Part shown: piece after piece, positions 33,883-45,318 of the stretch
How the letters are laid out: the number at the start of each line of letters is the position of its first letter
How positions within the stretch are numbered: position 1 is the stretch's first letter
Assembly (NCBI RefSeq): GCF_963676685.1
Contig: NC_092345.1
Location: 72,467,960-72,531,959 of the forward strand
Reading direction: 5' to 3'
DNA length: 64,000 nt
Source: Mytilus edulis
Taxonomy: Eukaryota; Mollusca; Bivalvia; Mytilida; Mytilidae
The notes under the pieces: model-generated
The model's database searches: none
Seen by the model: the letters and a program-made list of their open reading frames with translations, nothing else
What the model was told of the DNA's origin: nothing
Program-made: the position numbers and the translations under genes

Positions 33883-34400
33883 TCAAGATTTTTAATTAAG
33901 AAGCTGAAATAATCTAATTTTGTATTAAATTTAAAAGCATTATCAATTTCTAGATATGAGACAGACTCAACTGTTTCTGTTGTATCCTTTATCGCAGATT
34001 CGTGGGAATAGATCCGTGTTAAACATTGTCACACAATTATAAATAATCTAGTGAAAGAACATCATCTTTGTAGCTGAAGTTAAAAGATTATGTTTACTTC
34101 TCTTTCTTCTTCCCAAGAAAATCCTGTATGCAATCAGCCACAAATGAATAAAATAACAAGTTCAACTTGGCAAGAAAGGAACGCATTTGTTTTCCACGAG
34201 AATGCCGATTATTTTTTTTCCAACACGTCCTCTAAACGTGACCAATATGTTGTCATTCAAAAAGTAAAAAATAGTAACCTTAAAGTATTTAAGCAGTCTT
34301 GAGCCTATTGTTAAGTGGTTGTGTACTACTATTTGTCTGTTTTGTTTTTTAACCATGGCGTTGTCAGTTTATTTTCGATCTATGGTTTTGAATGTCTTTC

Positions 34401-35846
34401 GCCCCTCTTGTTATGGTTCGTACGTGGTTCTTGTTTTTCGTGTTTGTTTTATATAGATTTGACTGTTTATTTTCCTGTTTGAATGTTTTTTATACTATTC
34501 TTGTTCGGGGTAATTTATAGCATACTGCTCGGTGTAAACCAAAGCTCCGTGTTGAAGGCCGTACTTTGACTTATGATTATCAACTCTTTATAAATTGTGA
34601 CTTGTAAAACGAGATTGCATTCGTACCATATCTCCTGATTTATTGTGTATTTTTACATACGGACCTGGTGTATGCAGGTCCTTCGTTTCTAAAGCTGCAT
34701 TTCGAGTTGAAGATATTTATTTCTGCATCTTGTGATACTCTACGGGAAAAATGACATGGACCTTGTAATTGTAAACATTCATTATAGAAACCAAGATTAT
34801 AATGTTTGTACAGAAGGAATAACATCACTAGTTCATAGCTCCATCGTTCTCGTTGATAAATTCTGCAATTTCTTGTTTGTCTTATGTTCAAATAAAGTGG
34901 AAGTCATTTCATTTTCTGACTTGTGCTGAAAAAAAACAACATACCTGGAATTGCCTATTAGAGCGCAATTGTTCCTGAATGTTTGATAGTACGAAAACCT
35001 GTACTTTTTAATCTAAGAACATATTATGCCAATGGAAATTTTAGACTTAACCCTTTGATACATTTTATTTTTTTTTAGATTAAGACAAGGTGGCTGTTAT
35101 ATCACCTTATTTGAATTCAAAATATCGACGTCATGTCTAAATCTAAAATAGACAATATTACTTTTTATACACGAATACAATCTTTAGATGATTAAATCTT
35201 CTTGTATGCCAATACACACAGTCATCAGTCAATCAAGTCGTATGTTTTTCCTGCAGATCTTGGATACTCCAGAATAGCAATTAGATCCTAAAGCACTAAA
35301 GGCTCACGTCGTTTTGTATTTGATTGAAACCCAGTGTTATTTGTTGAAACAGTAAAACAAAGAACCCACTTAGTCTTACTAAATACGGAGAAGAAACATT
35401 TCGTACTGATTTTTATTTTATGTACCTTTCTTCACCTTTTAGTAGAACACCGACTCAGATTAAAAAGAGGGAGGATTGAGATCACAAACAGATAAATGTT
35501 ACACATATCCTATGTGTATGTCATTGCGATAAGGAGCAATTGTAAAATTTTCCAATAGTGTATTCAAAATACGAGGGTTTGATGTAGTGGAGAGTGCGGT
35601 TGGGGATTTTATGTTTTTGTTTGTTTGTTGTTGTTGTAGAGGAGAGTGCGGTTGGGGGATTTTATGTTTTTTGTTTGTTTGTTGTTGTTGGGGGGGGGGG
35701 TAATTGTGTATATCTTTTAACTGACCATTCGTTGAATGGACAGTACAAGGAGTATGAATTATTAATGATAATACTTTAAACTCCAAGTCAATGTAAGGAC
35801 AATAGATAAGACTTCATACTAACGACTACTTTTATAACAATTTACA
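34401..35846. promoter_or_regulatory. Conserved 5' region of lectin A2
   Basis: It is near-identical to 61740-63161 and close to 5950-7331. It includes part of the Mytilus-type dispersed repeat and the TTG/G-run tract, here with the GTGGAGAGTGCGGTTGGGGA segment duplicated around 35590 and 35640. No gene is seen in it. Confidence 0.5.
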
Positions 35847-38800
35847 ATGAACAGATATCTACGTGTGATTGTTATAATTATTACTTTGCATATATTTGGT
35901 AAGTGTGGCAGCAAGATTGAAAATTTGAACTTTCAAAGTTTTGATTATTTTATGAGTTTATAAATGTATTATAAAAATTTCTGAAGAAAATTAAGGCGCT
36001 AGACAGCAATGAAACTTCAAATGTATACTTGTTTTGTTATTTCAGAGACGTTTGGAAGTGATTGTCCCATTGGCTGGCACCACTTTTATCGATCATGTTA
36101 CATGTTCAGTAATGATGCATATGATTGGTTACTTGCGGAGGTACTACTTTAAAAATATCTAAGACATGTAGTTTGTAAAATTCATTTGACTGTAATTGTT
36201 TTTCGTAAATTATTGTTTTCATCTCTTGGACAATCATTCAAAATATGTTTTTTATCTATGATACAGTTAATACATATTCATTTTTTTGACATTATAATAT
36301 ATCCTTACATTTTGATACTTTGTGTTTAGAGGAATATTATTCCAATCTCTTTGAAGAACGTTGTGAAATACAAAATTAATTATTTAATCAGAACGTTTTA
36401 ATAAGACCATGTAACTTTTAGAAGATATTTTTCCAAAAAAGTAACATTTGACTGACGATTTCTATTTATTGGTCATTTGATATTCCTTATTTTCATCTAA
36501 ATAGTCACCAAACTTCGAAATATCACTAGATTTATAAAAGTTGAGTATACTTTTTATATTAGCCTTTGCTGTTTATGCTCTGCATTCTTATAAGCAATAG
36601 ATTGGACAGAAATTCGTATCTGCCTTTCATGAACCAGACTGTATGCTCCAATATATATATATCTTAATTCCTAAGTACATCATACATGTACTTGCACTTG
36701 AATTGTTTGGAATATTTAGTGTACACACCCTAAGAATCGAAAGTAACACCATAAGAACACGGTAAAGGTATTAAAGTAATATCACCAGCAAAGCAAGTAA
36801 AATTACAAATTAGGAAAGAGAACCATCTTTTTTAGTTGAATCATTTGATATCAGGTATTATTTTTTTCTTATAAATGGAAAATATGTATAAACTGACACC
36901 GAATAATGTTAAAACGTTTCGACCACTTAACAGAAATTGTTTTATGAATTTTACATAAACATTTGCATAGAAGAAACGATAGTTTAAAGCATTTAATTTT
37001 GTAATTTCTATAAATGTTTTCTAAATTAATTTAAATTCCAGAGTAGCTGTCGTGCACATGATGCAAGACTTGTAGAGATAGAATCCCAGGAACAGTACAA
37101 CTATTTGGTAAATTCAACACTTTTGATTGGAGCAGGTACGTCTTACGTGCTCTTACGATACATTTGTTTTGGTAGCAAGGCACCTCAGATATAGTAACCA
37201 TAGTTTGACCTGGCTACAAATATAAATCGCCATATCGAATGTTTCGTTTCAAGTCACAATGACGGTTGTCAAGTTAGTCGTCATAATGATGGTAAATGTA
37301 CTATGCATTGTGTGTTTTTTTCTCTCATAACACAGTAAATATAAAAACCGTCAGCCTTAAATCCATGTCAGTATGGATGATAACTGTGGCCATATTATTG
37401 CAAGTTTATACGTCTGTTGTTATTCCAAAACGAAAGACACACGTTACACTAATATATTTTAACAATGAAGGAGATATGTATTTGGCATATGTTGAACATC
37501 GGTTAAACTACTGTTCTATACAGCTAAGTTCTTTTCGAATTAGTTTTTGATATTTCCTGTACTTTCTCAATTTCAGGTTGTTAAAACTCTTCGTTATTCT
37601 TGTTATCGGTTTCTGAGTCAGTATCGTTATCATCTATATTGGCCTCTTTTAAACTCGTTCTGTTTGTTTACAAAAAACTTATCGAAACTGATGAGTTTTT
37701 TAAACGAAATGCGCGTCTGTCGTTCCCAATAACAAACATTCTATCTTATATGATTTTTTCCATCACGAGATTCACATTGGAGATGTCAAAATGTTACATA
37801 AAAATAAGTAGATGTGGTATCTCTGTTTTATATGATCTGCTATGTGACGGTGGCTTTATATTTTTCTATAATCCGACTTGTTTAGGGATTGTGTCATGAT
37901 TCCTGGTAAATACCATTATTCTGACAATGCTGACTACACACAGAAGCTTTTCACGAAAAACGAAAAAAAGCTGGCATTACTATTTAACTTCCCTTTTGGA
38001 TAAATACATGTTGTTCGTTTACTCAATAATTTGGTGACTATGTTGATTGCTTCTATCCATATAAACTTCAAAAAGTAAAATCACAAAAATACTGAACTCC
38101 GATGAAAATTGAAAACGGAAAGTCCTTATTCAAATAAACGATATCGATGATACCTGTATGTTTGTCTTATATCTTGACTTACATCTAGAGGTTGACAATG
38201 AGAACTTAACAAAATTTACGACTAATTTTATATTTTACGTTTTAGTATAAACGTATGTTTATGTAGTACTTCAATTTCAGGATCGTAGTAAAAATCTATT
38301 GACAAAAATGCACGACTTTTTATCAGGTAGGTTCATAATTGTTGAGATACTGCTTGGTCATGTCCCTATAGCATTTAGAATCCTGGAGTTAGATACTCAT
38401 CATAACCATCACTTTTACATATAACCATTATTTCTATTAAATTTTAAAAGCTTATTTCGATAGTATTCTATTCTTTGTATATGACAATTAAAATGTTATC
38501 GTTTCAGACGTGGATTATTGGATCGGAGGTCGTGATGATGTAACTGAAGGAATATGGAAATGGGCGTTTTCTAACCGAAATTTTAGTTACATTGCATGGG
38601 GACCTGGTGAACCAAACAATGATCATCACGATCACGAGAATTGTTTAGTAACGGCAGATAAGTATCATTGGTTATGGGACGATAGGAGATGTTCGGAATC
38701 ACATAACTTCATATGCGAGAGAAAGTAAGCAGAAAATTTATATTTCAAAATGCAATTGAAAAATAAAACGTTTAAAAAATAGACGTAGGAAGTACATGAA

Positions 38801-41800
38801 ATAAAATTAGACACGCTGAGGTATATTGATAATCAATCTCTGCTGGAATTTGAATTTCTTTTAGAGTAATCACAAATATATGCTTGGGATAATTTGCTTT
38901 AGATGACGCATATGTTACGAGTTACACTGGAATGTCTTAAAACATGTGACTTTCTATTTTGTTCAGTTTTTAGAATTGTCAATAAAGTTTACTTTTGATG
39001 TTTCTTTCATTTAGCTGGATATCATCTCATGCTTATGCGATATTGTGACATCTCCGCCTACAATGTGTACACCACCTAGACTACTGAGTTAAATAAGCTT
39101 TAAAATGTTCAAATATGGCATTCTTTCATCAAATGATGTCTTGACTAGTTTGTTATATCTAGGTTTTAACACAGTACATGATATTGTTATGCCGGCTCCC
39201 AGTAGTTATTCAGTGTTATTTGTAATATGCATGTTCGTTGTTGTTATCATCCCTGATCATAAGTTGATTATCGAATGTGTTTGATAAGTCAGGAAAGGCT
39301 TATTCTTGTACATATAAAACTATTAATTTGTATGATTTAAACCTGTGTATTCTTGTTTTTGAGACAGATAACGTTTATTCTCGTACTGTTGGAAAATGAA
39401 AGTAGGCCATAGATTTTTATTTACGGCTGTAAATAATAATAATATGGTGATTCTTGTTGGCATAATTTTACATCTTATATTTCTTTATGTTTTGGTTTCT
39501 TTTGTGTATGATTGCTAATTTCTCGGAATAGTTAGAGACTGTAAATAACTCTCGTTCCGATTTTTAATGTTTGTCACCGATCTAGGTGACACTTACATGT
39601 TTGATGTGTATTGGTTAGAATTCTCGTTTCTTGTTCACTGTCGATTGCTATATACAGTAGTTTGTATCTGTTTGTATCCATTACAAACGTTTTCCAAGCT
39701 TTTAGTTGCATTTTAAATACATAAATTATATTTGTTCGTGAAGAACATGGCATTGTTTACTATTTTGTCACCGTTAAGGGAATTTCCCTAAGAAGAGTGA
39801 TGGCTCGTGATTGGGCGTCTCTATATAAGCTCCATTCTCATTGGTCAATTTAGAATATAAATACGTATGGTTGGCTGCGTCAAGGGAGATAGCTCAAACT
39901 TGTGGAAAGAGTCGTATCAAATAGATAGATAAACTAAATACAAATATGTCGGATGTAATGAATTTAAAAGTTAGTATTGTGAAATATATTATAGGATTAT
40001 AATTATATTAAAGGTGACGGTGACAAATATCAGTCCCGGTGATTAAATCTCGGTGACGGTGACTATAATATCGGTGACGGTGACTATAGCTGTAGGTGAC
40101 GGTGACTATAGCTGTAGGTGACGGTGACTATATCTGTCGGTGACGGTGACTATACTTGTGGGTGACGGTGACTAAATATTTTTGTCACCAGATTCGGAGA
40201 TTCAGATGTGTATATTATAAATTAATGAAAATATAACCGTGGCTATTGAGATAGTATTAAATATAAATAGTGATAATTGAAAAACATATATGTTATGTTT
40301 TTAATATAACAGTTTGAGGAAGATCAAGCCTTTTGATCTTGTTTAGTAAAAGTAATTAGAACTATGATTGAAACCTTTTGTATAAAGGATTTGTGTTAAA
40401 GAAAAGCTATACATATATAGCTTATGAGCAGTATTCACCCACGTGAATAGTTGTAAGACCAACCATACCCGGGGACACTAACCAGTGACAGCACCGAGAG
40501 TCCAGACTTGTTCCAGTATTTTATCTCATTAATAAAATGTTGAACTTTATAAATATTCTATTTCATTTTAATAATACTCATGAAAACAGGACTACAATAG
40601 TACATTAATACACCTCTATTGGTACATGTATATAATTCCTTCGTCCTATTTCAGGTTTAGATCGGTGGTTTAAATTAAGACACCTTTCTCGACCTCTAAT
40701 AGATTCCTTGTTATGTAACCCTGTTATCTCTGGTGACCGACTCTAACGCCAGAGAGGCAGCGTAACAATATATCGTGACAAAATGAGAGAGTGCCTTGCA
40801 GATTAGCTAACTTTATAAGTCACTAAGAATGATCGATAAATACGTATGTAAATATCTCAAAAAATTGAGAAAAAAAATTTGGTATGTCAATGAGACAACA
40901 ACCGATAGAAGAGCAGACAGCAGCCATCAATGGGTCTTCAACAGAGCGAGAAAATGACGCACCCGGAGACGATCCTGAGTTGGCCCCTAAATAAATTTGT
41001 GTACTAGTTCAGGGAAAATGTACGTCACTCGATAATCCTAAACAGAAATTAGCTAAAATTAAAAAAAAAAAAAAAAAAAAGACTAAGAAAGGCAAGAGGC
41101 TTCTGACTTGGGAAAGGCGCAAACATGCTGCGGGGTTAAACATGTTTTGTGAAATATATAGCCTATGCATAGTCAACTTTTGCAATTATTCAAAATACAT
41201 ATACATGTTTATGATTACCCATAAACAAAATTCAAATTCCAGCAAAATTAATTATAAATATATATGAGACTTTCGAAAATAAAAATTAGATGATTTATGA
41301 CAATTGCTGTTTTGTCCTTTTAAGTTTAAAAAGTCATACAAATATGTTTAATCCCCTTGAGCAGCTGCATTTTACAAATAGTAATAACTGATTCTTAAGA
41401 ACAAATTTAAAACAACAAATCAAAAAGTAACTGCGAATTAACAAATGGGAATGCGAATTAAAATATTATGTCTCTTATTTGTTACGTGCACCTTTTGCTA
41501 ATTTTGATAACGTATTACTCGAAAGTTAATTAGCTTGCGATTTACACTCACTGAATACATTTTATTATTTATCGATAATTCATTATAGATTCGAAATAAA
41601 GTTAAATATCACTTGCATGCATGACTTAGTTTAGCATATATACAAGCATTGGTCTAATAATTTTTATAACATGAGAATTTAAAATAACTTGCATACAGGA
41701 CTTAGTTTAGCATATATACAATCATTGGTCTAAGAATTTCGTTAACATTAAAATTACAATAAACTCATTTGATATGATTTTACAATGTTTTCATTCCAGG

Positions 41801-41854
41801 TATCCTGAGAGTGTGATTGAATCTATACCATTGGTTCCAAGTATTGTTGGATAA
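35847..41854 (+). CDS. C-type lectin A2, secreted, five exons
   Basis: Exons are 35847-35898, 36046-36140, 37042-37135, 38508-38724 and 41800-41854 (GT-AG; phases 1, 0, 1, 2), giving 170 codons plus TAA. The signal peptide, CPIGWHHF domain start and six cysteines match A1. EPN is at 115-117, followed by NDHHDHE, one residue shorter than in A1, and WDD at 137-139. Compared with A1 there are replacements after YLVNS in exon 3 (TLL for LRS) and in the WDD loop (RRC for RSC). Exon 4 ends in AAGTAAG, so the apparent TAA is in the donor; exon 5 supplies YPESVIESIPLVPSIVG. Intron 4 contains a solo LTR. A calcium-dependent glycan-binding role is inferred from the motifs. Confidence 0.9.
37290..38130. 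repeat. Insertions in A2 intron 3
   Basis: A1 has no counterpart of about 37290-38040. The segment includes a degraded relative of repeat R (GAAACTGATGAGTTTTTTAA, then CGAAATGCGCGTCTG near 37706-37725) and, near 38080-38130, the phrase AATACTGAACTCCGATGAAA with GGAAAGTCC, which recurs in reverse near 4290-4340. Open frames at 37296-37899 overlap each other in different frames and lack any recognisable domain. Confidence 0.5.
39823..39830 (+). promoter_or_regulatory. TATA box inside the solo LTR
   Basis: CTCTATATAAGCTCC is a good TATA sequence in the same orientation as the AATAAA at 40531-40536. It may still promote transcription within A2 intron 4. Confidence 0.5.
40013..40174. repeat. 22-bp minisatellite in the LTR (GGTGACGGTGACTATA)
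   Basis: The core GGTGACGGTGACTATA plus a variable hexamer (for example GCTGTA) is repeated about six to seven times, with the first units degenerate. Confidence 0.85.
40866..41160. repeat. SINE-like repeat in A2 intron 4
   Basis: This is orthologous in position to 12925-13200 in A1 and contains an A tract near 41060-41080. Confidence 0.65.
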
Positions 41855-44064
41855 AAGGATGTTATACTTCATTCTCTTGTATAAAAATGAGTTCGGAAAG
41901 TTATGATCTTATTTTCCTTTTTTTTAAATAGTACCTTTGACCCCTTTGATCTCATTATATTGAAATTTGACACATAATACAACTTGAAAGCAGTTTTTGC
42001 AATCATTTTCCGTTCATTAATGAGTTCTTTATTTAGATCTATACACTGCTCTTTGACATATACAATACAATTTTTACATAAGATTCAGAAGGAGGGGCGA
42101 AAGATACCAAAGGGACAGTCAAACTCATTGGTCAAAAATAAACTGACAACGCCACGGCTAAAAAAGTCAAACGGACAAATAATAGTACACAAGACACTAC
42201 ATAGAAACTTAATGCTCCATACATGCCACCAGTCGTGTTGCTTATGTTATTACAAATCCGGTAAATAGTCTAATTCAGTATGTCCCATTCGTGAAACGGG
42301 AAGGGGATTGTAGTAACGACATAAGGAATATATCCGATATTATCTGTGAAACGGTTATTCCTTTGTTTCTTAAAAGGCGTAGTATCAATTTTCACAAATA
42401 AGACATCATATTGTCATAATCTAATCATACAGATACATGTATTGATCTGTGAACTGTGCTGGGTTTTTTTTCTTTTGATACGTAAAGGATATATTACTTG
42501 TATTAAATTCTCCAATAAGCTATCCTTCTATTTACAGTATTAAATGATGTAGCACATACATACTTATTGAACATTTGCATATACAGGTCGTTTTTTTTTT
42601 ATTGAGTGGAAGTCTTTTTGAACGTTTTGTATATTAACTGAAAAAAAACTAATTTAAATTTATGAAAAGACGATATGGAGAAGGGAGGTGATACGTAATT
42701 TATGAATGTTCTAAAAGTGGAGTTATGAGTGTCATTGATTTATTTCTGCAACAATTTGTTTTCAATTGAACATGGTACTTACTTAGATTCTTTAAGTTTT
42801 GAATTCAGATACATAATGCTATCCTATTTGACACTCAATATAATACAAAAAGAAATTTTGTAATGCGATACAGTATTGAACCAGTGCTTTAACATGAATA
42901 TTTATCAAAGGTACCAGGCGTATTTGGAAATATATGGAGCTCTTGAGGGTAAATTTAAAGTATTGTTATGATATTAGAAAACAATATTTTAAATAGTAAA
43001 GCTTAAGTTAGATTTCGATTTCAATACTATTGTTTCTATTTTAAGACATATTTTATCAATGTACGTCAACAACTGCATGGCCCTTTTTTTAACAAAATAT
43101 ATTAACCTAAAAAAACTCCCCAACTCGTACACGATTTATGTACTATTTACGTTTTTTTCGCTAAGACAGCTCTTACATGTATAGCAGTTTTAAAAACAAA
43201 GTAATTGTTTGCTTCTTATTATACCACCTGACCAACCTGTGGTAAACACATTTTGAAATAAGTTTATATAGTGTCTATTAACCATGTGATTTCAATATTG
43301 TATACAATTTGAAAAAAAATCTATCTCAATATGCTACAGACGCGCTTTGTATTACGGTTAATTGTATTATCAGATTCGCAAATTGACAGTTTTTTTGGAA
43401 TGTTTCTGAATTAACTTGTTTATGATAATGACGGGTTTATTGTGGTTCGATCACACTGGTGGTAAGCGGATGGTCATAACTTAAAGTTACGACCATCCGA
43501 AAATCGGAGACAACTTTAGGGATAAATTTTTCTTTTCCGATTTTCGTGCAGTAAAAGATTTATTTTATCCAAACCGCTTGTCTCATACATACTAATCGTC
43601 AAGGCGTAGCATTAATTTTCTTTGAATTTCATAAATAAGACATCATATTGTCATATTTTAATCACACCGCTACATGTATGGATCTGTGAACTGTGCTGGT
43701 TTTTTTTTATGTTTTGATATGTAAAGGATATATTACTTGTATTAAATTCTCCAATAAGCTATACTTCTATTTACAGTATTAAATGATGTAGCACATACAT
43801 ACTTATTCAACATTTGCATATACAGGTCGTTTTTTTTTATTGAGGGGAAGTCTTTTTGGACGTTTTGTATATTAACTGAAAAAAACTAATTTAAATTTAT
43901 GAAAAGACGAAATGGAGAAGGAAGGTGATACGTAATTTATGAATGTTCTAAAAGTGGAGTTATGAGTGTCATTGATTTATTTCTGCAACAATTTGTTTTC
44001 AATTGAACATGTTACTTACTTAGATTCTTTAAGTTTTGAATCCAGATACATAATGCTATCCTAT
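41855..44064. repeat. 3' flank of A2 with direct duplication
   Basis: An RT-family 3' end (minus) lies at about 42090-42360. A block of roughly 470 bases at 42374-42845 (from AAGGCGTAGTATC) recurs directly at 43600-44068, with the phrase CTCCAATAAGCTATCCTTCT in both. Between them is AT-rich DNA with a small inverted repeat near 43464-43500 (GGATGGTCATAAC / GTTACGACCATCC). No gene is seen. Confidence 0.6.
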
Positions 44065-44879
44065 TTTACACAAATCATCTTACACAACAATAACGAATCA
44101 CACTCACACCTCACTATTGGTTAAAGAACAATCCATAGCACCGGTTTAAGGGAAGGTCTTTGCAAGATGTAGGCAAAACTTAATCTGTGAGTGAAGAACA
44201 CAGTTTTGTGTTAGATCAACAAAATTAATTGTTGTCGATCTCATATAAGACAAGATAAACAACAATACCAAACTACAAGGTTAAAAAAAGTCCATTAAAC
44301 CTGACAAAAACAAACACTCGACTATACCAACTAAAGGAACGAATGGAAAAGATATTTAAAAAAAAATCTAACGAATGATGCAACCACTGGGTCTATACCA
44401 CTGCTTTTGAAGTTTTTACTCCTCTAAGATATCACCAGCCTAGTAGTCAGCATTTCTGTGTTGACATGCATTATCATTGATATGTTCATGATTATAAATT
44501 AACTGTTTACAAAACTTTGAAGTTTTGAATACCAAGTCTTTTCTACTTCAGGAAAAGACTACCATAGCTGTTTTTAGTATAACTTTTAGGAATTATTGGA
44601 ACTCAATGCTCTACAATTTCATATTTTATTTGGCTTTTTTTTTTTTTTACTTATTTTGATTTGAGCGTCACTGATGAAACTTTTGTAGAAAAACGCGCGT
44701 CTGGTGCAAATACAAACTGTAATCCTTGTATCAATGATTAGTTTATTTATAAAGTTCACATTTTCTTATTGTTTTGACCTTCGAATTTCTAATCGCATGG
44801 AGAGATGTTTCGTGTATCACATTCACGGAATATGGTAAAAACAAAGGGATACGACAGACACATTAATTTGATTTGCCTA
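44065..44879. repeat. Dispersed repeat R, copy 4
   Basis: It matches 17255-18055 from ACGAATCACACTCACACCTC to AATTTGATTTGCC. At its right edge a MITE cluster has inserted; the uninterrupted junction is seen near 18050-18070. Confidence 0.75.
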
Positions 44880-45318
44880 TAGGGAAAACGGTAGTATTTA
44901 ATTTTCCCATCATTAGGTTGGCCTTTTGTGTACCCAAGGCAGGTGAAGGAAGTCAAATTAGGAGCGCTGTGATTGGATGTAAGGGTACAATATATTTTTT
45001 ATTTATCTATGAATAACTGCAGTGTGTATATTTACAATATAAATTTTAAAACCTATTGAAATATTTTCTAGAGAATTATTCGAAAAGACTTGCAAAATTT
45101 CATAAATTTGGTGCAAAATGACGGTGAGCATGGATAACATAAACAAGCTCCGTTGGAAGTTGGTCATGATACTATTTGGCTTTAATTTTTAAAACAGAGT
45201 AATAAAGTACTAACACAACATATAACTGTTTTATCCAGGTTTTTATCTTAAAAAGTGGTAAATTTAGAAAATGTTAACATTGTCGCCTATGGCAGAATAA
45301 ATAGTACCGTATTCCCTA
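44880..45318. mobile_element. 439-bp MITE with TA target site, copy 1
   Basis: The inverted ends are TAGGGAAAACGGTAGTATTTA-like (left) and its complement TAAATAGTACCGTATTCCCTA (right), flanked by TA on both sides. The interior is closely matched by 47159-48515 once the insert there is removed. It has no coding capacity. Confidence 0.85.

Larger units (their letters stand above)
28560..34400 (-). pseudogene. Decayed reverse-transcriptase retroelement, unit 2
   Basis: This is the same relic as in units 1 and 3, read on the minus strand: RT motif region at 34150-34330 (VTFRGRV, then IIGI...CVPFL), a degenerate YIDD site (FxYKDD) near 34050, the LEID block near 33910-33960, the C-terminal tail near 29770-29915 (CKFYGRHHELVDSY), and the 3' UTR at 28560-28980. 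It is split by a second retroelement end (28988-29753), a CGAAAA-rich TIR element (29922 to about 33882) and, inside that, a Tc1/mariner-like insert (31153-33536). Confidence 0.6.
39185..40767. mobile_element. Solo LTR in A2 intron 4
   Basis: The insert starts TGTTATGCCGG and ends GGCAGCGTAACA, with short imperfect terminal inverted repeats (TGTTAYGC) and TG...CA ends. ATAT is duplicated on both sides (39181-39184 and 40768-40771). A1 has the empty site CATGATATATCGTG near 12815-12830. Length is 1583 bases. A TATATAAG at 39823 and an AATAAA at 40531 fit an LTR promoter and polyadenylation signal on the plus strand. No internal retroviral-type genes remain, which suggests LTR-LTR recombination. 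Confidence 0.85.

Noticed and set aside
33386-33886. 166-codon minus-strand frame rich in F, R and S
   Set aside because: It is produced by the CGAAAA-word arms of the TIR element read through a retroelement end. The low-complexity composition follows the DNA repeat.
37296-37899. Overlapping frames in A2 intron 3 that might be a nested gene
   Set aside because: Three frames overlap out of phase, contain part of a dispersed repeat and have no known domain or conserved counterpart.
40013-40174. Possible CRISPR-like array of 22-bp repeats
   Set aside because: The repeats are contiguous with no unique spacers, and lie inside an LTR of a eukaryotic genome. It is a minisatellite.
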